Part shown: piece by piece, positions 1 through 9,189 of the stretch
Layout: every line of letters starts with the position of its first letter
How positions within the stretch are numbered: position 1 is the stretch's first letter
NCBI RefSeq assembly: GCF_040459645.1
Contig: NZ_JARVHQ010000001.1
Location: forward strand, 1,612,001 to 1,676,000
Length of the DNA stretch: 64,000 nt
Origin: Bacillus cereus group sp. RP43
Lineage (GTDB): Bacteria; Bacillota; Bacilli; Bacillales; Bacillaceae_G
Direction of reading: 5' to 3'
Notes under the pieces: model-generated
What the model was told of the DNA's origin: nothing
What the model saw: the letters and a program-made list of their open reading frames with translations, nothing else
Database searches by the model: none
Translations under genes and position numbers: made by a program

Positions 1-1016
1 ATTTCTTGCAAGCATGCTGGAATGGATTAGTTGCTTTTGTGGTACCAATTTTTAATTCAATAAAAGAATGGATCATAAATACATGGAACACGATTAGTTC
101 TACAACAAGTGCGGTATGGAACGCTGTAAAAAACTATTTGTCTAGTTTATGGAATTCAATCGTTTCTACAGCAAGTTCTATTTTTAATAATATTAAAGAA
201 GCTATATCAACAGTTTGGAATATGATTAGTAGTACAAGCACCAGCGTGTGGAATGGTATTAAATCCACACTTTCAAATATTTGGGAAGGAATTAAATACA
301 CAGCAGCATCAGTATGGAGTGGATTAACAGATGCAATTATGACACCTGTACGTTGGGTAACAAGGGCTGTTAGTGGTGCATTCGAAGGTATGCAATCGGC
401 TATACTCGGTGTGTGGAGTGGAATCAAAAGTGGTATAAAATCGGCTATAAATGGAATTATTAGTATGATAAATAAATTCATTTATGCTTTCAATACACCA
501 GCCCAATTATTAAATCAAATTCCAGGAGTAAGCGCTCCTACAATTCCATATGTTCCGATGCTTGCTAAAGGTGGAAAGCCTGTAGGGGATGGCTCATTTA
601 TTACAGGTGAAGCTGGACCTGAGATGTTTACGAAAAAAGGTAATTCAATTACAGTTACTCCGTTATCTTCGAAAGAAAAATCGCTTGGTATCACTGGAAC
701 TATGAATCAATTAATGGGTGATATGAGTCGTATGATGGCTAGTTCTATGAGTCAGCTATCAGGATTAAAAGGGGTCATGAGTGGCGTATATGGAAACATG
801 TCAAATAGTAGACAAGCTATGACAAGTAGTGTCGCAAATCAAGTATTCAATTATTCTCCTGGACAATCAGGTGTTAGTGGAGCGGTACCGATGCAAGGTG
901 GCGATTTATTAATTGAAGTACCTGTCACATTAGATGGTAGAGCGGTTGCGCGTGGGACTTACCGACATACAACTGAATATCAACGAAGAGAAGAACAAAG
1001 AAACTCAGACTTTTAG
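1..1016 (+). CDS. Phage tail tape measure protein, C-terminal part (partial)
   Basis: The reading frame is open from the window edge, so the 5' end is missing; the TTG at 6 is internal and not a start. Residues 1-150 show a roughly 11-residue periodicity of Trp and hydrophobic positions (repeated W-N-x-I/V patterns) typical of the amphipathic part of siphovirus tape measure proteins. The C-terminal third has the usual tape-measure tail: an IP-x-VPMLAKGG motif, then GEAGPE. The protein sets tail length and is ejected with the DNA. The distal tail protein follows directly, the standard order in siphovirus tail modules. The family call is from motif recognition and gene order. Confidence 0.85.
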   Translation, partial: FLQACWNGLVAFVVPIFNSIKEWIINTWNTISSTTSAVWNAVKNYLSSLWNSIVSTASSIFNNIKEAISTVWNMISSTSTSVWNGIKSTLSNIWEGIKYTAASVWSGLTDAIMTPVRWVTRAVSGAFEGMQSAILGVWSGIKSGIKSAINGIISMINKFIYAFNTPAQLLNQIPGVSAPTIPYVPMLAKGGKPVGDGSFITGEAGPEMFTKKGNSITVTPLSSKEKSLGITGTMNQLMGDMSRMMASSMSQLSGLKGVMSGVYGNMSNSRQAMTSSVANQVFNYSPGQSGVSGAVPMQGGDLLIEVPVTLDGRAVARGTYRHTTEYQRREEQRNSDF

Positions 1017-1034
1017 GTTTGGGTTTCTTTTATT
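997..1034 (+). terminator. Intercistronic hairpin straddling the tape measure stop codon
   Basis: The arms at 997-1010 and 1017-1030 pair over 14 positions with two G-T wobbles, and a short T/A stretch follows. The tape measure stop codon lies in the loop. It may be a partial terminator or an mRNA-stabilising element between tail genes. Confidence 0.45.
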
Positions 1035-1057
1035 TTATAGAGAAATGAGGTGTCAAA

Positions 1058-2545
1058 ATGACTTCTTTTACATTTAACAAAGAACGTAAAGAATTTGTTC
1101 AAATAGAAAAAGGATGGAAAAGACCGACTTGGGCACCATTGAAGAGGAATTTATTAAGTGTTCCAGGTTATCCAGGAGCAAGGTTATTAAACACACAAAC
1201 CGAAATTCGTGTTCTTTCTATTCCTGTCGGAATTATTGTTCCTGATGGTGGAGACTTAGAACTATTAAAAGAAGAAATCGCAAATTGGTTAATTACAGAG
1301 CAACCAACAGAACTTACTTTTGATGTAGAACCAAATAGAACGTATTTAGCTGTTGTGGATGATAGTTTTGATCCGGATGAGTTTGTAACACTTGGACAAG
1401 GAGTTATTAAATTCATTTGTCCAATGCCTTATAAATTAGGGAAAACAAATACACACACCTTTACTCAAAATTGGTCTACAGAAATAACCTCTAATTTTAC
1501 TAATAAAGGTAGTGTAGAAGCTCCACCAATAATTGAAATGATTGTTAAAAAACCAAGCACCTTCTTAGATGTATGGTTTGGTAAATATCCTTTAGATCGA
1601 AATTATTTTCGAATTGGCTATCCATTAACTGTGGAAGAATCAACTGTACAAGAGCGAGAACGAGTCTTGTGGGATGAAATGTCATCCATTGTAGGTTGGA
1701 CTCCTGTTACCGGACAAGTGGAAGAAATGAAAAGTACAGGGGAACTGAAGGTGAAGGACGGAACAGCGATTTATTGTTCTTATTACGGTGAAGAAGGTAC
1801 GAAAGGGTTTCATGGTGGTATTTCAAAGAAAAGTATACCTGGTGGACCTATTCAAGATTTCGAAATGGAAGCAAGAGTACATTTGCAATCTAAAAATATA
1901 GATCAAATGGGGCGTGTGGAAGTCCTACTTTTAGATGAAGCGAGTAATGTTGTAGCTCGTATTAATATGAATGATTTATATGGCGATGCTGAGATTACCA
2001 AATCATATATGAGGATTGGTAACAACGGAACACCTAACAGTATTCGGAAATTAGTTGATACAAGCGGAGTGCATCCTAATACTTTCAATAATTTTCATGG
2101 AAGGTTACGTATTGCCAGACGTGGGAAAGAATGGTCTGTTTATGTGGCACGTTTTAGAGATGGTACAGAAATAGACGATGCTTCACTTGTTGAACGTTGG
2201 ATTGACGAAACAGGAAACCCGATGACGGAAAGAAAAATCGCACAAGTCATGATTGCCATTTGTCGGTGGGATAGAAATACACCTGTTTATACCATGCAAA
2301 TTGATGATTTAAAGATCTGGAAGATAAACAAAGTCCCTTCCAATACAAAGCCTTATATTTTCGATACAGGAGACAAAGTGATTATCGATACAGAAAGAAG
2401 TCTTGTTACGATTAATGGGAAAGACGCCATTAATATTAAAGATATATTTAGTGAGTTTCCTAAGATCATACGTGGAGATAATCAGATTGATATTATGCCA
2501 CCAGATGTTACAGCGACAATCAGTTACAGGGAGAGATACAGATGA
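1058..2545 (+). CDS. Phage distal tail protein (Dit), extended with a likely carbohydrate-binding insert
   Basis: This baseplate hub protein joins the tail tube to the receptor-binding apparatus. Residues 1 to about 150 match the N-terminal fold of siphovirus tail family proteins: after an early ERKEFVQ segment comes the typical P-G-x-R-L/P-x-G-I-I region. At 495 aa it is clearly longer than a simple Dit of about 250-300 aa. The extra middle (about residues 200-440) is beta-rich and Trp/Gly-rich, like a jelly-roll glycan-binding domain. It sits between the tape measure and Tal genes as expected. The ATG at 1058 follows a GAGGTG ribosome site. The 3' end overlaps the next start by 4 bases (ATGA). 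Confidence 0.82.
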   Translation: MTSFTFNKERKEFVQIEKGWKRPTWAPLKRNLLSVPGYPGARLLNTQTEIRVLSIPVGIIVPDGGDLELLKEEIANWLITEQPTELTFDVEPNRTYLAVVDDSFDPDEFVTLGQGVIKFICPMPYKLGKTNTHTFTQNWSTEITSNFTNKGSVEAPPIIEMIVKKPSTFLDVWFGKYPLDRNYFRIGYPLTVEESTVQERERVLWDEMSSIVGWTPVTGQVEEMKSTGELKVKDGTAIYCSYYGEEGTKGFHGGISKKSIPGGPIQDFEMEARVHLQSKNIDQMGRVEVLLLDEASNVVARINMNDLYGDAEITKSYMRIGNNGTPNSIRKLVDTSGVHPNTFNNFHGRLRIARRGKEWSVYVARFRDGTEIDDASLVERWIDETGNPMTERKIAQVMIAICRWDRNTPVYTMQIDDLKIWKINKVPSNTKPYIFDTGDKVIIDTERSLVTINGKDAINIKDIFSEFPKIIRGDNQIDIMPPDVTATISYRERYR

Positions 2546-5500
2546 GAACGCCAAGTGGTGAATTGCATGTTGTTGATTTTAAAACAGAACAAATCGTAGC
2601 ATCTATTCAGCCTAAAGATTATTGGGATGATAAAAGGCATTGGGAAATCAAAAATAACATTGATACATTAGAGTTTAGAGTATTTGATAATACAAAGCAT
2701 TCAACCACACTTATGCAGCAAAACTTAGTATTAAAAGAAGTGCGTGATGGTCGTATCGTTCCGTATGTAATCACTGAAATAGAAAAAGAATCTGATGATA
2801 GATCGGTAGTTGCTTATGCATCTGGTGAATGGGTTCAACTTGCTAAAGCTGGAATTATCCCTCCACAAAAACTAGAAGGTAAGACAGTAATTGAAATGGT
2901 GGATATAGCTCTTGCAGGTACGAAGTGGAAGAAAGGGAATTTGGAATATGCTAGTTTCCGTTCCATGACTATTGATGAATTTATTGATCCATTGACTCTC
3001 CTTAAAAAGATAGCTTCATTATTTGAATTAGAAATCCAATACCGCGCTGAAGTCGTAGGCTCTCAAGTCGTTGGTCGTTATGTTGATATGATTAAGAAGC
3101 GCGGTCGAGAAACAGGGAAAGAAGTAACTCTCGGTAAAGATTTGATGGGAATTAAACGCATTGAAAACTCCCAAAACATTTGCACAGCCTTATTGGGTTT
3201 CGTGAAAAAAGAAGGTGGAGAGTTTGTTACTATTACGGAAATAAATAACGGTGTCCCTTATCTTGTGGACAGTGATGCCTTTCAAAGATGGAGTGAGAAG
3301 GGGCAGCATAAGTTTGGTTTCTATAGTCCAGAGACAGAAGACCAAGATATGAATCCTAAACGCTTAATGACTCTTATGAATACAGAGTTAAAAAAGCGTG
3401 TAAATACATCCGTTTCGTATGAGGTCCAAGCACAATCAATTGGTCGTGTGTTTGGATTAGCGCATGAACTAATTAATGAAGGCGATACAATCCGAATTAA
3501 AGATACTGGCTTTACACCTAAATTGTATTTAGAAGCGCGTGTTATTGCTGGCGATGAATCTTTCACTGACCCTACACAAGATAAATATGTGTTCGGAGAT
3601 TATCATGAAATCATTGATCCGAATGAAGAATTAAGAAAAATTTACAATCGAATCCTTAGTTCATTAGGCAATAAACAAGAAATGCTAGATCAGCTAGATA
3701 GATTAGTGAAAGAAGCTAATGAAACCGCTAGTAATGCAAAGAAAGAATCAGAAGCGGCAAAAGCACTTGCTGAAAAAGTACAAGAGAATATTAAAAATAA
3801 TACCGTCGAAATCATTGAATCTAAGAATCCACCGACAACAGGGCTTAAAGACAGAAAAACATTATGGTTAGATATTTCGAACGGTAAGCCTGGTATTTTA
3901 AAACTCTGGAAAGATGGTATTTGGGACCCGGTTGTTCCTGATGTGGAATCAGTTAAGAAAGAAACGTTGGAACAGGTTAATAAAGAGATTGAGTCCACAA
4001 AAACGGAATTAAATCAAAAAGTGCAAACTGTAGAAAACAAAGCGAAAGAAATTTCTGGGCAAATAGTTGATGTTCAAAAACAAGTCAATGACAAAGTAGA
4101 TCAAACGTGGATTAATAATCAATTAAAAGATAAAGCTGATAAGTCAGGCGTCTATACAAAAGATGAAATTAAAGATGGGTTTATTGGTAAACAAATCTAT
4201 GAAACTGATAAACAAGGGAACGTTAAGAAGTTCCAGGACATTAATACATCTATTGGTCAAACGAACGAAGCTCTTACACAAAAAGCAGAGAAGTCAGAGC
4301 TAAAGAAAACAAATGATGGTTTATCACAACTTGAAAAGAAAACGAATGAAGTTGTACAAACTGCTGAGGGTACGAAACAAACTCTTACAGACCTTAAAAC
4401 GAAAGTTGATAATACGGTAATTGGTGGACGTAACTTATTACTAGAAACAGCTACTAAATCGCATTCAGTGAAGACTGGGGAAAACAAGCCACATACCTAT
4501 TTTGATGTAGCGAAGGATGCATCTACTTTAATGCAGGGGAAGAATCTTGCTATGAGCTTCCTATTTACAGGCAAGGTTACTGCATGGGGTACAACGAATA
4601 AATGGGCTGGTTTTGAAGTGAAGATCACTTTCACAGACAATACATTTCATTATCCGAGTTGCCGCATAGAAAACCGCCTAACACTAGGTAAACAATATAA
4701 TCAAGAAAGATTCACAGCTGCAGCTGTAGTTATGGATAAGCCTATTAAAGAAATTACTGTTTATGCTTTAGGGCGTGATTTCACTGGGGAAATGTTAATT
4801 GAAAAGCCTAAATTAGAAATTGGCACAGTATCAACTGCATGGTCCCCAGCACCAGAGGACCAGGTAACAACAACTGATTTCACTAAAAAGACAGTAGAGA
4901 TTGAGACTACTATTAAAGGGATTAATACCTCTGTATCCAATGTACAAAACGAACAAGGTAAACTTACTGAACGCATGACGAAATCAGAGCAAACAGCAGA
5001 TGGATTTAAAAAATCTATTGAAACGTTAACTAAAAAAGATAGTGACATTAGTAATAAATTAAATACGGTTGAATCCACTGTGGAAGGCACTAAGAAGACA
5101 ATTTCTGATATACAATCTGATACAACATCACTCAAACAAACAACAACTGAAATTAAGGAACAGGCAGGTAAAGTTACCGAAAAATTAAGTAGTGTGGAGA
5201 AAAAGTTTGACGATATGAAAATAGGTGGTAGAAACCTAATTCCGAACAGTAAGATAAATGAAACTTCAAGTAATTACGGATTTGGTATTAGAACAACAAC
5301 TATAGATTTAGTTGCAGATGAAACCTATACTTTGGTGGGGAACGGTAGGGTTGACCAGAAGACTATTGATGATGGAAAATCACTACTTATTTATATTTAC
5401 GAACCTACATGGAAATATAAAAATATTAATTTCTCTATTAAAACTACTACAGATAGCACTGGATCCATACAATTTACACCTAACTGGTCGGGGAAGTATA

Positions 5501-7383
5501 TTGTAGCATCTTATTTATATCCGAATGGCGGTAGCCGGGCAGGTAAGGCGACAACTAATTGGGTTGCGTTATACAAAGGAAATAAGTCAATGGACTGGAT
5601 GCCAGCACCAGAAGACCAAGTAACAACCGATGAATTCGCCAAGAAAACAACAGATATTGAAAAAAGTGTAGATGGTGTTAAAACCACTGTAACAAACGTT
5701 CAAAACAGTCAGGTTGGATTTGAAAAACGCATGACTTCCGTGGAGCAAACAGCAAGCGGATTATCTTCCACAGTTGGTACTTTAAACAATGTAGTATCCG
5801 ATCAAGGGAAGAAGCTTACTGAAGCTAATACCAAAATTGAGCAACAGGCAACAGCAATCGGTGCGAAAGTTGAAATCAAACAAGTTGAAGATTATGTTGC
5901 TGGGTTTAAGATTCCTGATTTGAAGAATACAGTGAATAAAAACAAAGAAGATTTGCTTGGAGAATTAGCTAATAAATTAGCAACTGAGCGATTTAATCAG
6001 AAGATGACTCTGATCGATAACCGCTTTAGTGTTAATGAGAAAGGTATCGATTTAGCAGCAAAAAAGACAGAGGTATATACACAAACTCAATCTAATGATA
6101 AATTCGCTACGAATGCTTATGTAAGGGATATGGAGGGACGCATTCAAGTTACTGAGAAAAATATTCTTAGTACCGTTAAACAAGGTGAAATCATTTCATC
6201 TATAAATCAAACAGCAGAAACCATTAAAATTAAAGCAGGTAAAATAGAGTTAGATGGAACAACTATAGCAAAGTATTTAGAAGCGCAGGAACTTAGAGGT
6301 ACAACCATACGCACAGACAATGGCGTTAATTATGTCCACATTCAAAAGCAATTCATCCGTTTAATGGAGTCAAATTTAAGCAGAGTTTACCTTGGATACT
6401 ATAAAGATCGCACAAGCCAAGTCCAACCAACAGTTGTATTAGGGGGAGATTCTGATTTCCAAGACGGTTCGGTTGTCTTAAGTAAACAACCAACGCAAGG
6501 ATTCTTAGGAGTAATAAACGGAAAAGATTCTAACGGAGAGCCTTATTTTGTAAGCTCAGTTATATTCAAAAGATCAGGTGATTTGAACCTTAACGCAGGA
6601 ATGAATGGGAATGTAACTGTTAACTCTGGTAAAGGTATAGGTCATTATGCGAAAGGTGGTTCGTTCTGGGCAGAAGCAACAGACGGAGTCACATTAAAAG
6701 GTGGAGCTAAATCTGTATGGATGGACTGTCAGTCTTCTATTGTTTTTAACTTAAAAGGTAAAAATATGCTTGATATAGTTGCAACACCAAACGCCGAGAC
6801 TGATCTCCGTTTTCAAACAGTAATTCTTCGTAACGGTAATGTTGATGGCTATAAAACGCTTCAGGTGAAAAATGGAACAGGAAATGCGTATAACGCTGTT
6901 ACAGCATCGGCATTCCAAACGGCATCGAAACGCGAGTACAAGACAAATATTCGCGATATACAGTTTAATGCAATAGAAAAAATTATGGCGCTTTCTATTC
7001 AACAATATAATCTAAAGACTGATATAGAAGATCTGTATGAGAAGCGAATGAATCGTGCTGAGGGTGATCCAATCCTTACAACAAACGATATAGAAACTCA
7101 CTATGGTTGGATTGCAGATGATGAAAACACTCCTGGGTGTTTCGTTACAAAAGCAAGAAATGCCGCTGAAATATATTCTTCAATAGCAATTTTAATACAA
7201 GCATTTCAAGATGAAAAACGTGCTAAAGATGCTGAAATTCAAGAGTTAAAAGAAAAAAATGAACAAACAGAATGTAGAATCGAAGCGTTAGAAGAAGAAA
7301 ACCAACAAATGAACCATAGAGTTGAAGTCTTAGAACAATTGTTAGTTCAGAATTTAATCGATAGAAAACCAGAGCAGCGATAG
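2542..7383 (+). CDS. Phage tail-associated / receptor-binding protein with C-terminal S74-like self-cleaving chaperone
   Basis: A 1613-aa minor structural protein. Residues 1 to about 370 look like a prophage Tal (tail endopeptidase/baseplate) domain. From about 375 to 630 and again around 775-890 there are long coiled coils with heptad K/E/Q/N/T repeats. Two related modules, each starting GGRNL and ending W-x-PAPEDQVTT, lie near residues 628-775 and 894-1027. Residues 1230-1460 resemble Gp58-type fibre sequence (AGKIELDGTTI). The last 150 residues contain an S-K-R-E-Y-K-T-N-I motif around Ser1462 and then YGWIADD, the pattern of peptidase S74 intramolecular chaperones that trimerise and cut themselves off. 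A terminal coiled coil follows. The protein should recognise the host surface. Confidence 0.82.
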   Translation: MRTPSGELHVVDFKTEQIVASIQPKDYWDDKRHWEIKNNIDTLEFRVFDNTKHSTTLMQQNLVLKEVRDGRIVPYVITEIEKESDDRSVVAYASGEWVQLAKAGIIPPQKLEGKTVIEMVDIALAGTKWKKGNLEYASFRSMTIDEFIDPLTLLKKIASLFELEIQYRAEVVGSQVVGRYVDMIKKRGRETGKEVTLGKDLMGIKRIENSQNICTALLGFVKKEGGEFVTITEINNGVPYLVDSDAFQRWSEKGQHKFGFYSPETEDQDMNPKRLMTLMNTELKKRVNTSVSYEVQAQSIGRVFGLAHELINEGDTIRIKDTGFTPKLYLEARVIAGDESFTDPTQDKYVFGDYHEIIDPNEELRKIYNRILSSLGNKQEMLDQLDRLVKEANETASNAKKESEAAKALAEKVQENIKNNTVEIIESKNPPTTGLKDRKTLWLDISNGKPGILKLWKDGIWDPVVPDVESVKKETLEQVNKEIESTKTELNQKVQTVENKAKEISGQIVDVQKQVNDKVDQTWINNQLKDKADKSGVYTKDEIKDGFIGKQIYETDKQGNVKKFQDINTSIGQTNEALTQKAEKSELKKTNDGLSQLEKKTNEVVQTAEGTKQTLTDLKTKVDNTVIGGRNLLLETATKSHSVKTGENKPHTYFDVAKDASTLMQGKNLAMSFLFTGKVTAWGTTNKWAGFEVKITFTDNTFHYPSCRIENRLTLGKQYNQERFTAAAVVMDKPIKEITVYALGRDFTGEMLIEKPKLEIGTVSTAWSPAPEDQVTTTDFTKKTVEIETTIKGINTSVSNVQNEQGKLTERMTKSEQTADGFKKSIETLTKKDSDISNKLNTVESTVEGTKKTISDIQSDTTSLKQTTTEIKEQAGKVTEKLSSVEKKFDDMKIGGRNLIPNSKINETSSNYGFGIRTTTIDLVADETYTLVGNGRVDQKTIDDGKSLLIYIYEPTWKYKNINFSIKTTTDSTGSIQFTPNWSGKYIVASYLYPNGGSRAGKATTNWVALYKGNKSMDWMPAPEDQVTTDEFAKKTTDIEKSVDGVKTTVTNVQNSQVGFEKRMTSVEQTASGLSSTVGTLNNVVSDQGKKLTEANTKIEQQATAIGAKVEIKQVEDYVAGFKIPDLKNTVNKNKEDLLGELANKLATERFNQKMTLIDNRFSVNEKGIDLAAKKTEVYTQTQSNDKFATNAYVRDMEGRIQVTEKNILSTVKQGEIISSINQTAETIKIKAGKIELDGTTIAKYLEAQELRGTTIRTDNGVNYVHIQKQFIRLMESNLSRVYLGYYKDRTSQVQPTVVLGGDSDFQDGSVVLSKQPTQGFLGVINGKDSNGEPYFVSSVIFKRSGDLNLNAGMNGNVTVNSGKGIGHYAKGGSFWAEATDGVTLKGGAKSVWMDCQSSIVFNLKGKNMLDIVATPNAETDLRFQTVILRNGNVDGYKTLQVKNGTGNAYNAVTASAFQTASKREYKTNIRDIQFNAIEKIMALSIQQYNLKTDIEDLYEKRMNRAEGDPILTTNDIETHYGWIADDENTPGCFVTKARNAAEIYSSIAILIQAFQDEKRAKDAEIQELKEKNEQTECRIEALEEENQQMNHRVEVLEQLLVQNLIDRKPEQR

Positions 7384-7398
7384 GCTGGTCTTTTTTTT
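7368..7398 (+). terminator. Short hairpin and T-run after the tail fibre gene
   Basis: ACCAG (7368-7372) pairs with CTGGT (7385-7389), followed by eight T at 7391-7398. The stem is only five pairs and overlaps the stop codon, so it is probably a weak or partial terminator before the lysis genes. Confidence 0.4.
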
Positions 7399-7421
7399 AT
7401 TGCCTAAAAGGGGTGGTCAAA

Positions 7422-7658
7422 GTGGAAGGATTACAAGAAGTAAGAAGCGATGTTCAAGAAATAAAGCAAGATATCAAGGACATTCGTTTGGAAATTAAAA
7501 GTTTAGAGATGCGAACAACAGGTAACGAAAAAGACATTATTAATATCAACAAACAGTTGGATAAGATTAGTGCAAATACTACTTGGATCTTACGACTTAT
7601 TGTCGGTGGAATTATAGGTGCAGCTCTCACTTTCTTAATGAAAGGAGGTGGTATGTAG
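7422..7658 (+). CDS. xhlA: XhlA-family phage lysis-cassette membrane protein
   Basis: A 78-aa protein with an N-terminal coiled coil (repeated Q/E/K-I/V heptads, residues 1-50) and one C-terminal transmembrane helix rich in Ile, Val and Gly. This is the XhlA (hemolysin XhlA) architecture known from the PBSX lysis region of B. subtilis, where XhlA acts with the holin and amidase. I chose the GTG at 7422, 8 bases after an AAAGGGG ribosome site, over the GTG at 7413, which overlaps that site. The stop codon overlaps the holin start by one base, implying coupled translation. Confidence 0.8.
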   Translation: MEGLQEVRSDVQEIKQDIKDIRLEIKSLEMRTTGNEKDIININKQLDKISANTTWILRLIVGGIIGAALTFLMKGGGM

Positions 7659-7897
7659 TGTTTGAAATTACTGTCATGATTGGAATTGTAGTAGGTCTTT
7701 CACAGATTGGAAAAACAATTGGATTACAAACAAAATATGTTCCGTTATTAAATTTAACGCTTGGCATTGTGCTAGGCGTTTTATTTTTGGGCGGAGATAT
7801 AAAAACAAATGTATTTCAAGGAATCATCATTGGACTATCAGCAAGTGGATTATTTGACCACACAAAAATTATAAAAAAGGATGTTGATACTAAATGA
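7658..7897 (+). CDS. Phage holin
   Basis: A 79-aa hydrophobic protein with two predicted membrane helices (about residues 3-22 and 30-48) and a short charged C-terminus ending in KKDVDTK. The GTG start at 7658 overlaps the xhlA stop (TAGTG) and has a strong AAAGGAGGTG ribosome site 7 bases upstream; an earlier in-frame TTG lies inside xhlA. The last four bases overlap the endolysin start (ATGA). Size, topology and position between xhlA and the amidase support a holin, which would open the membrane or depolarise it at lysis. The exact holin family is not certain. Confidence 0.78.
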   Translation: MFEITVMIGIVVGLSQIGKTIGLQTKYVPLLNLTLGIVLGVLFLGGDIKTNVFQGIIIGLSASGLFDHTKIIKKDVDTK

Positions 7898-8958
7898 AAA
7901 GGCTAATGAAACATGTTACCTCACTTCTTATGATTCTAGTACTTGCTGGTTCTTTTGCAACAAGTGCTTTTGCTGATAGAACGCTTATTATTCCTGATTT
8001 ACCAAAACAACCATATCGTTATGGTGTAGGGGCTTATGAAGGCGTTGTAGCTCATTCTACGGCTACTCCAGAAGCTCCAGCTATTAATATCCAAAAGTAT
8101 GAATCTCGCACATGGAGAAATGCATTTGTTCATTATGCAGTCGATTGGGATGAAACAATTCAAATTGCTGATACAAAGTACATCGCTTATGGCGGTGGAC
8201 CTGGTGCAAATAAACGTTTTGTACATGTGGAGCTTTGCGAAACAGCAGATTACGATAAATTCAAACGCAGCTATGATAAATACGTGAAGTTACTTGCTAA
8301 AATCTTGCGTGACCGTGGGTTATCTGTAGAAAAAGGATTGTGGACTCACTACGATGTTACAAAGTACCTTGGCGGTACAGACCATGAAGATCCACTTGAT
8401 TATTTACGTAGTCATGGTGTTTCAGAAGCTCAATTTCGTGCTGATGTACAGCGAGCATACGAGAATTCTAGTGTTGAAGTTTCTGTTCCAGAAAAACCTT
8501 CTAAATCAGCAGAAGTACCAACAGCTGTAACTGATGGTGTAGCTTATATTCAAGGGAGCAACGTTAATTTACGCAAAGGACCAGGTACAAGCTATTCTAA
8601 AGTTCATCAATTGAATAAACCAGAATCATATATTGTGTGGGGAGAAAAAGACGGTTGGTTAAACCTTGGTGGGGAACAATGGATTAAAAATGATTATTCT
8701 TATGTGAAATTCAATAAGAAAAGCACAGTGGATTTATCTATTGTAGGAAAACGCGTTGTGTCCAAGGTGGACAACCTACGATTCTATGATTCTCCATCTT
8801 GGCAGGATATAGACGTTGTTGGTTCTGTAGATGCAGGATTAGGCTTTACTATTGAAACGAAAGTAAGTGTGAATGGTTCGCCGCAATATAAAGTACACAA
8901 CAGCAAAGGAAAAACATACTATGTAACAGCAAATGAAGCTTATGTATATGTAAAGTAA
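7894..8958 (+). CDS. Phage endolysin: N-acetylmuramoyl-L-alanine amidase with signal peptide and SH3-like wall-binding domains
   Basis: A 354-aa cell-wall amidase. Residues 1-27 form a Sec signal peptide (KR-rich start, hydrophobic core, AFA cleavage site). Residues 28-195 are an Amidase_2 / PGRP-like catalytic domain with the zinc-ligand pattern H in VAHSTA, H in THYDVT and the later GTDHEDPLDYL segment. An SH3_3-like domain with NLRKGPGT and YSKV is at about 208-270, and a second beta-rich wall-binding region runs to the C-terminus. It starts within the holin stop (ATGA). The signal peptide suggests Sec-exported lysin activity rather than strict holin dependence. The function is confident; the exact bond cut and host range are inferred. 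Confidence 0.88.
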   Translation: MKRLMKHVTSLLMILVLAGSFATSAFADRTLIIPDLPKQPYRYGVGAYEGVVAHSTATPEAPAINIQKYESRTWRNAFVHYAVDWDETIQIADTKYIAYGGGPGANKRFVHVELCETADYDKFKRSYDKYVKLLAKILRDRGLSVEKGLWTHYDVTKYLGGTDHEDPLDYLRSHGVSEAQFRADVQRAYENSSVEVSVPEKPSKSAEVPTAVTDGVAYIQGSNVNLRKGPGTSYSKVHQLNKPESYIVWGEKDGWLNLGGEQWIKNDYSYVKFNKKSTVDLSIVGKRVVSKVDNLRFYDSPSWQDIDVVGSVDAGLGFTIETKVSVNGSPQYKVHNSKGKTYYVTANEAYVYVK

Positions 8959-8964
8959 TATGAA

Positions 8965-8997
8965 AAGCCGATCCTTATTAAAGGATTCGGCTTATAC
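8965..8997 (+). terminator. Rho-independent terminator after endolysin
   Basis: AAGCCG-ATCCTT (8965-8976) pairs with AAGGATTCGGCTT (8981-8993) with one bulged base, loop ATTA, followed by an AT-rich tail. It closes the phage late transcript. Confidence 0.75.
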
Positions 8998-9011
8998 ATT
9001 TTTTCATTTCA

Positions 9012-9149
9012 TTATACTCCATATTCCATTTCTTCTAAGAATTCTCCACCACTCTTGATACATTGCATTATTCTGCTACATGCACAATAAAAGTAATGTT
9101 CACTTGTTGCAGTTGATTTTACCGGAACTGGATCTATTTCATGAAACAT
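9012..9149 (-). CDS. Small hypothetical protein (45 aa) downstream of the immunity gene
   Basis: A complete ATG-to-TAA frame of 45 residues with a Cys cluster (CAC near residue 27 and a further Cys) and an acidic end (EFLEEMEYGV). It is read in the same direction as the toxin and immunity genes, about 40 bases after the immunity stop. No clear ribosome site is visible (only AAAAAGA), so it could also be the degraded tail of a longer gene. It is not a family I recognise. Its position suggests a third member of the toxin-immunity cassette or a remnant of a second immunity gene. Confidence 0.35.
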   Translation of the reverse strand: MFHEIDPVPVKSTATSEHYFYCACSRIMQCIKSGGEFLEEMEYGV

Positions 9150-9189
9150 TTGATCTTTTTAATGAAAGTAATATAATTAAATATAAAAA

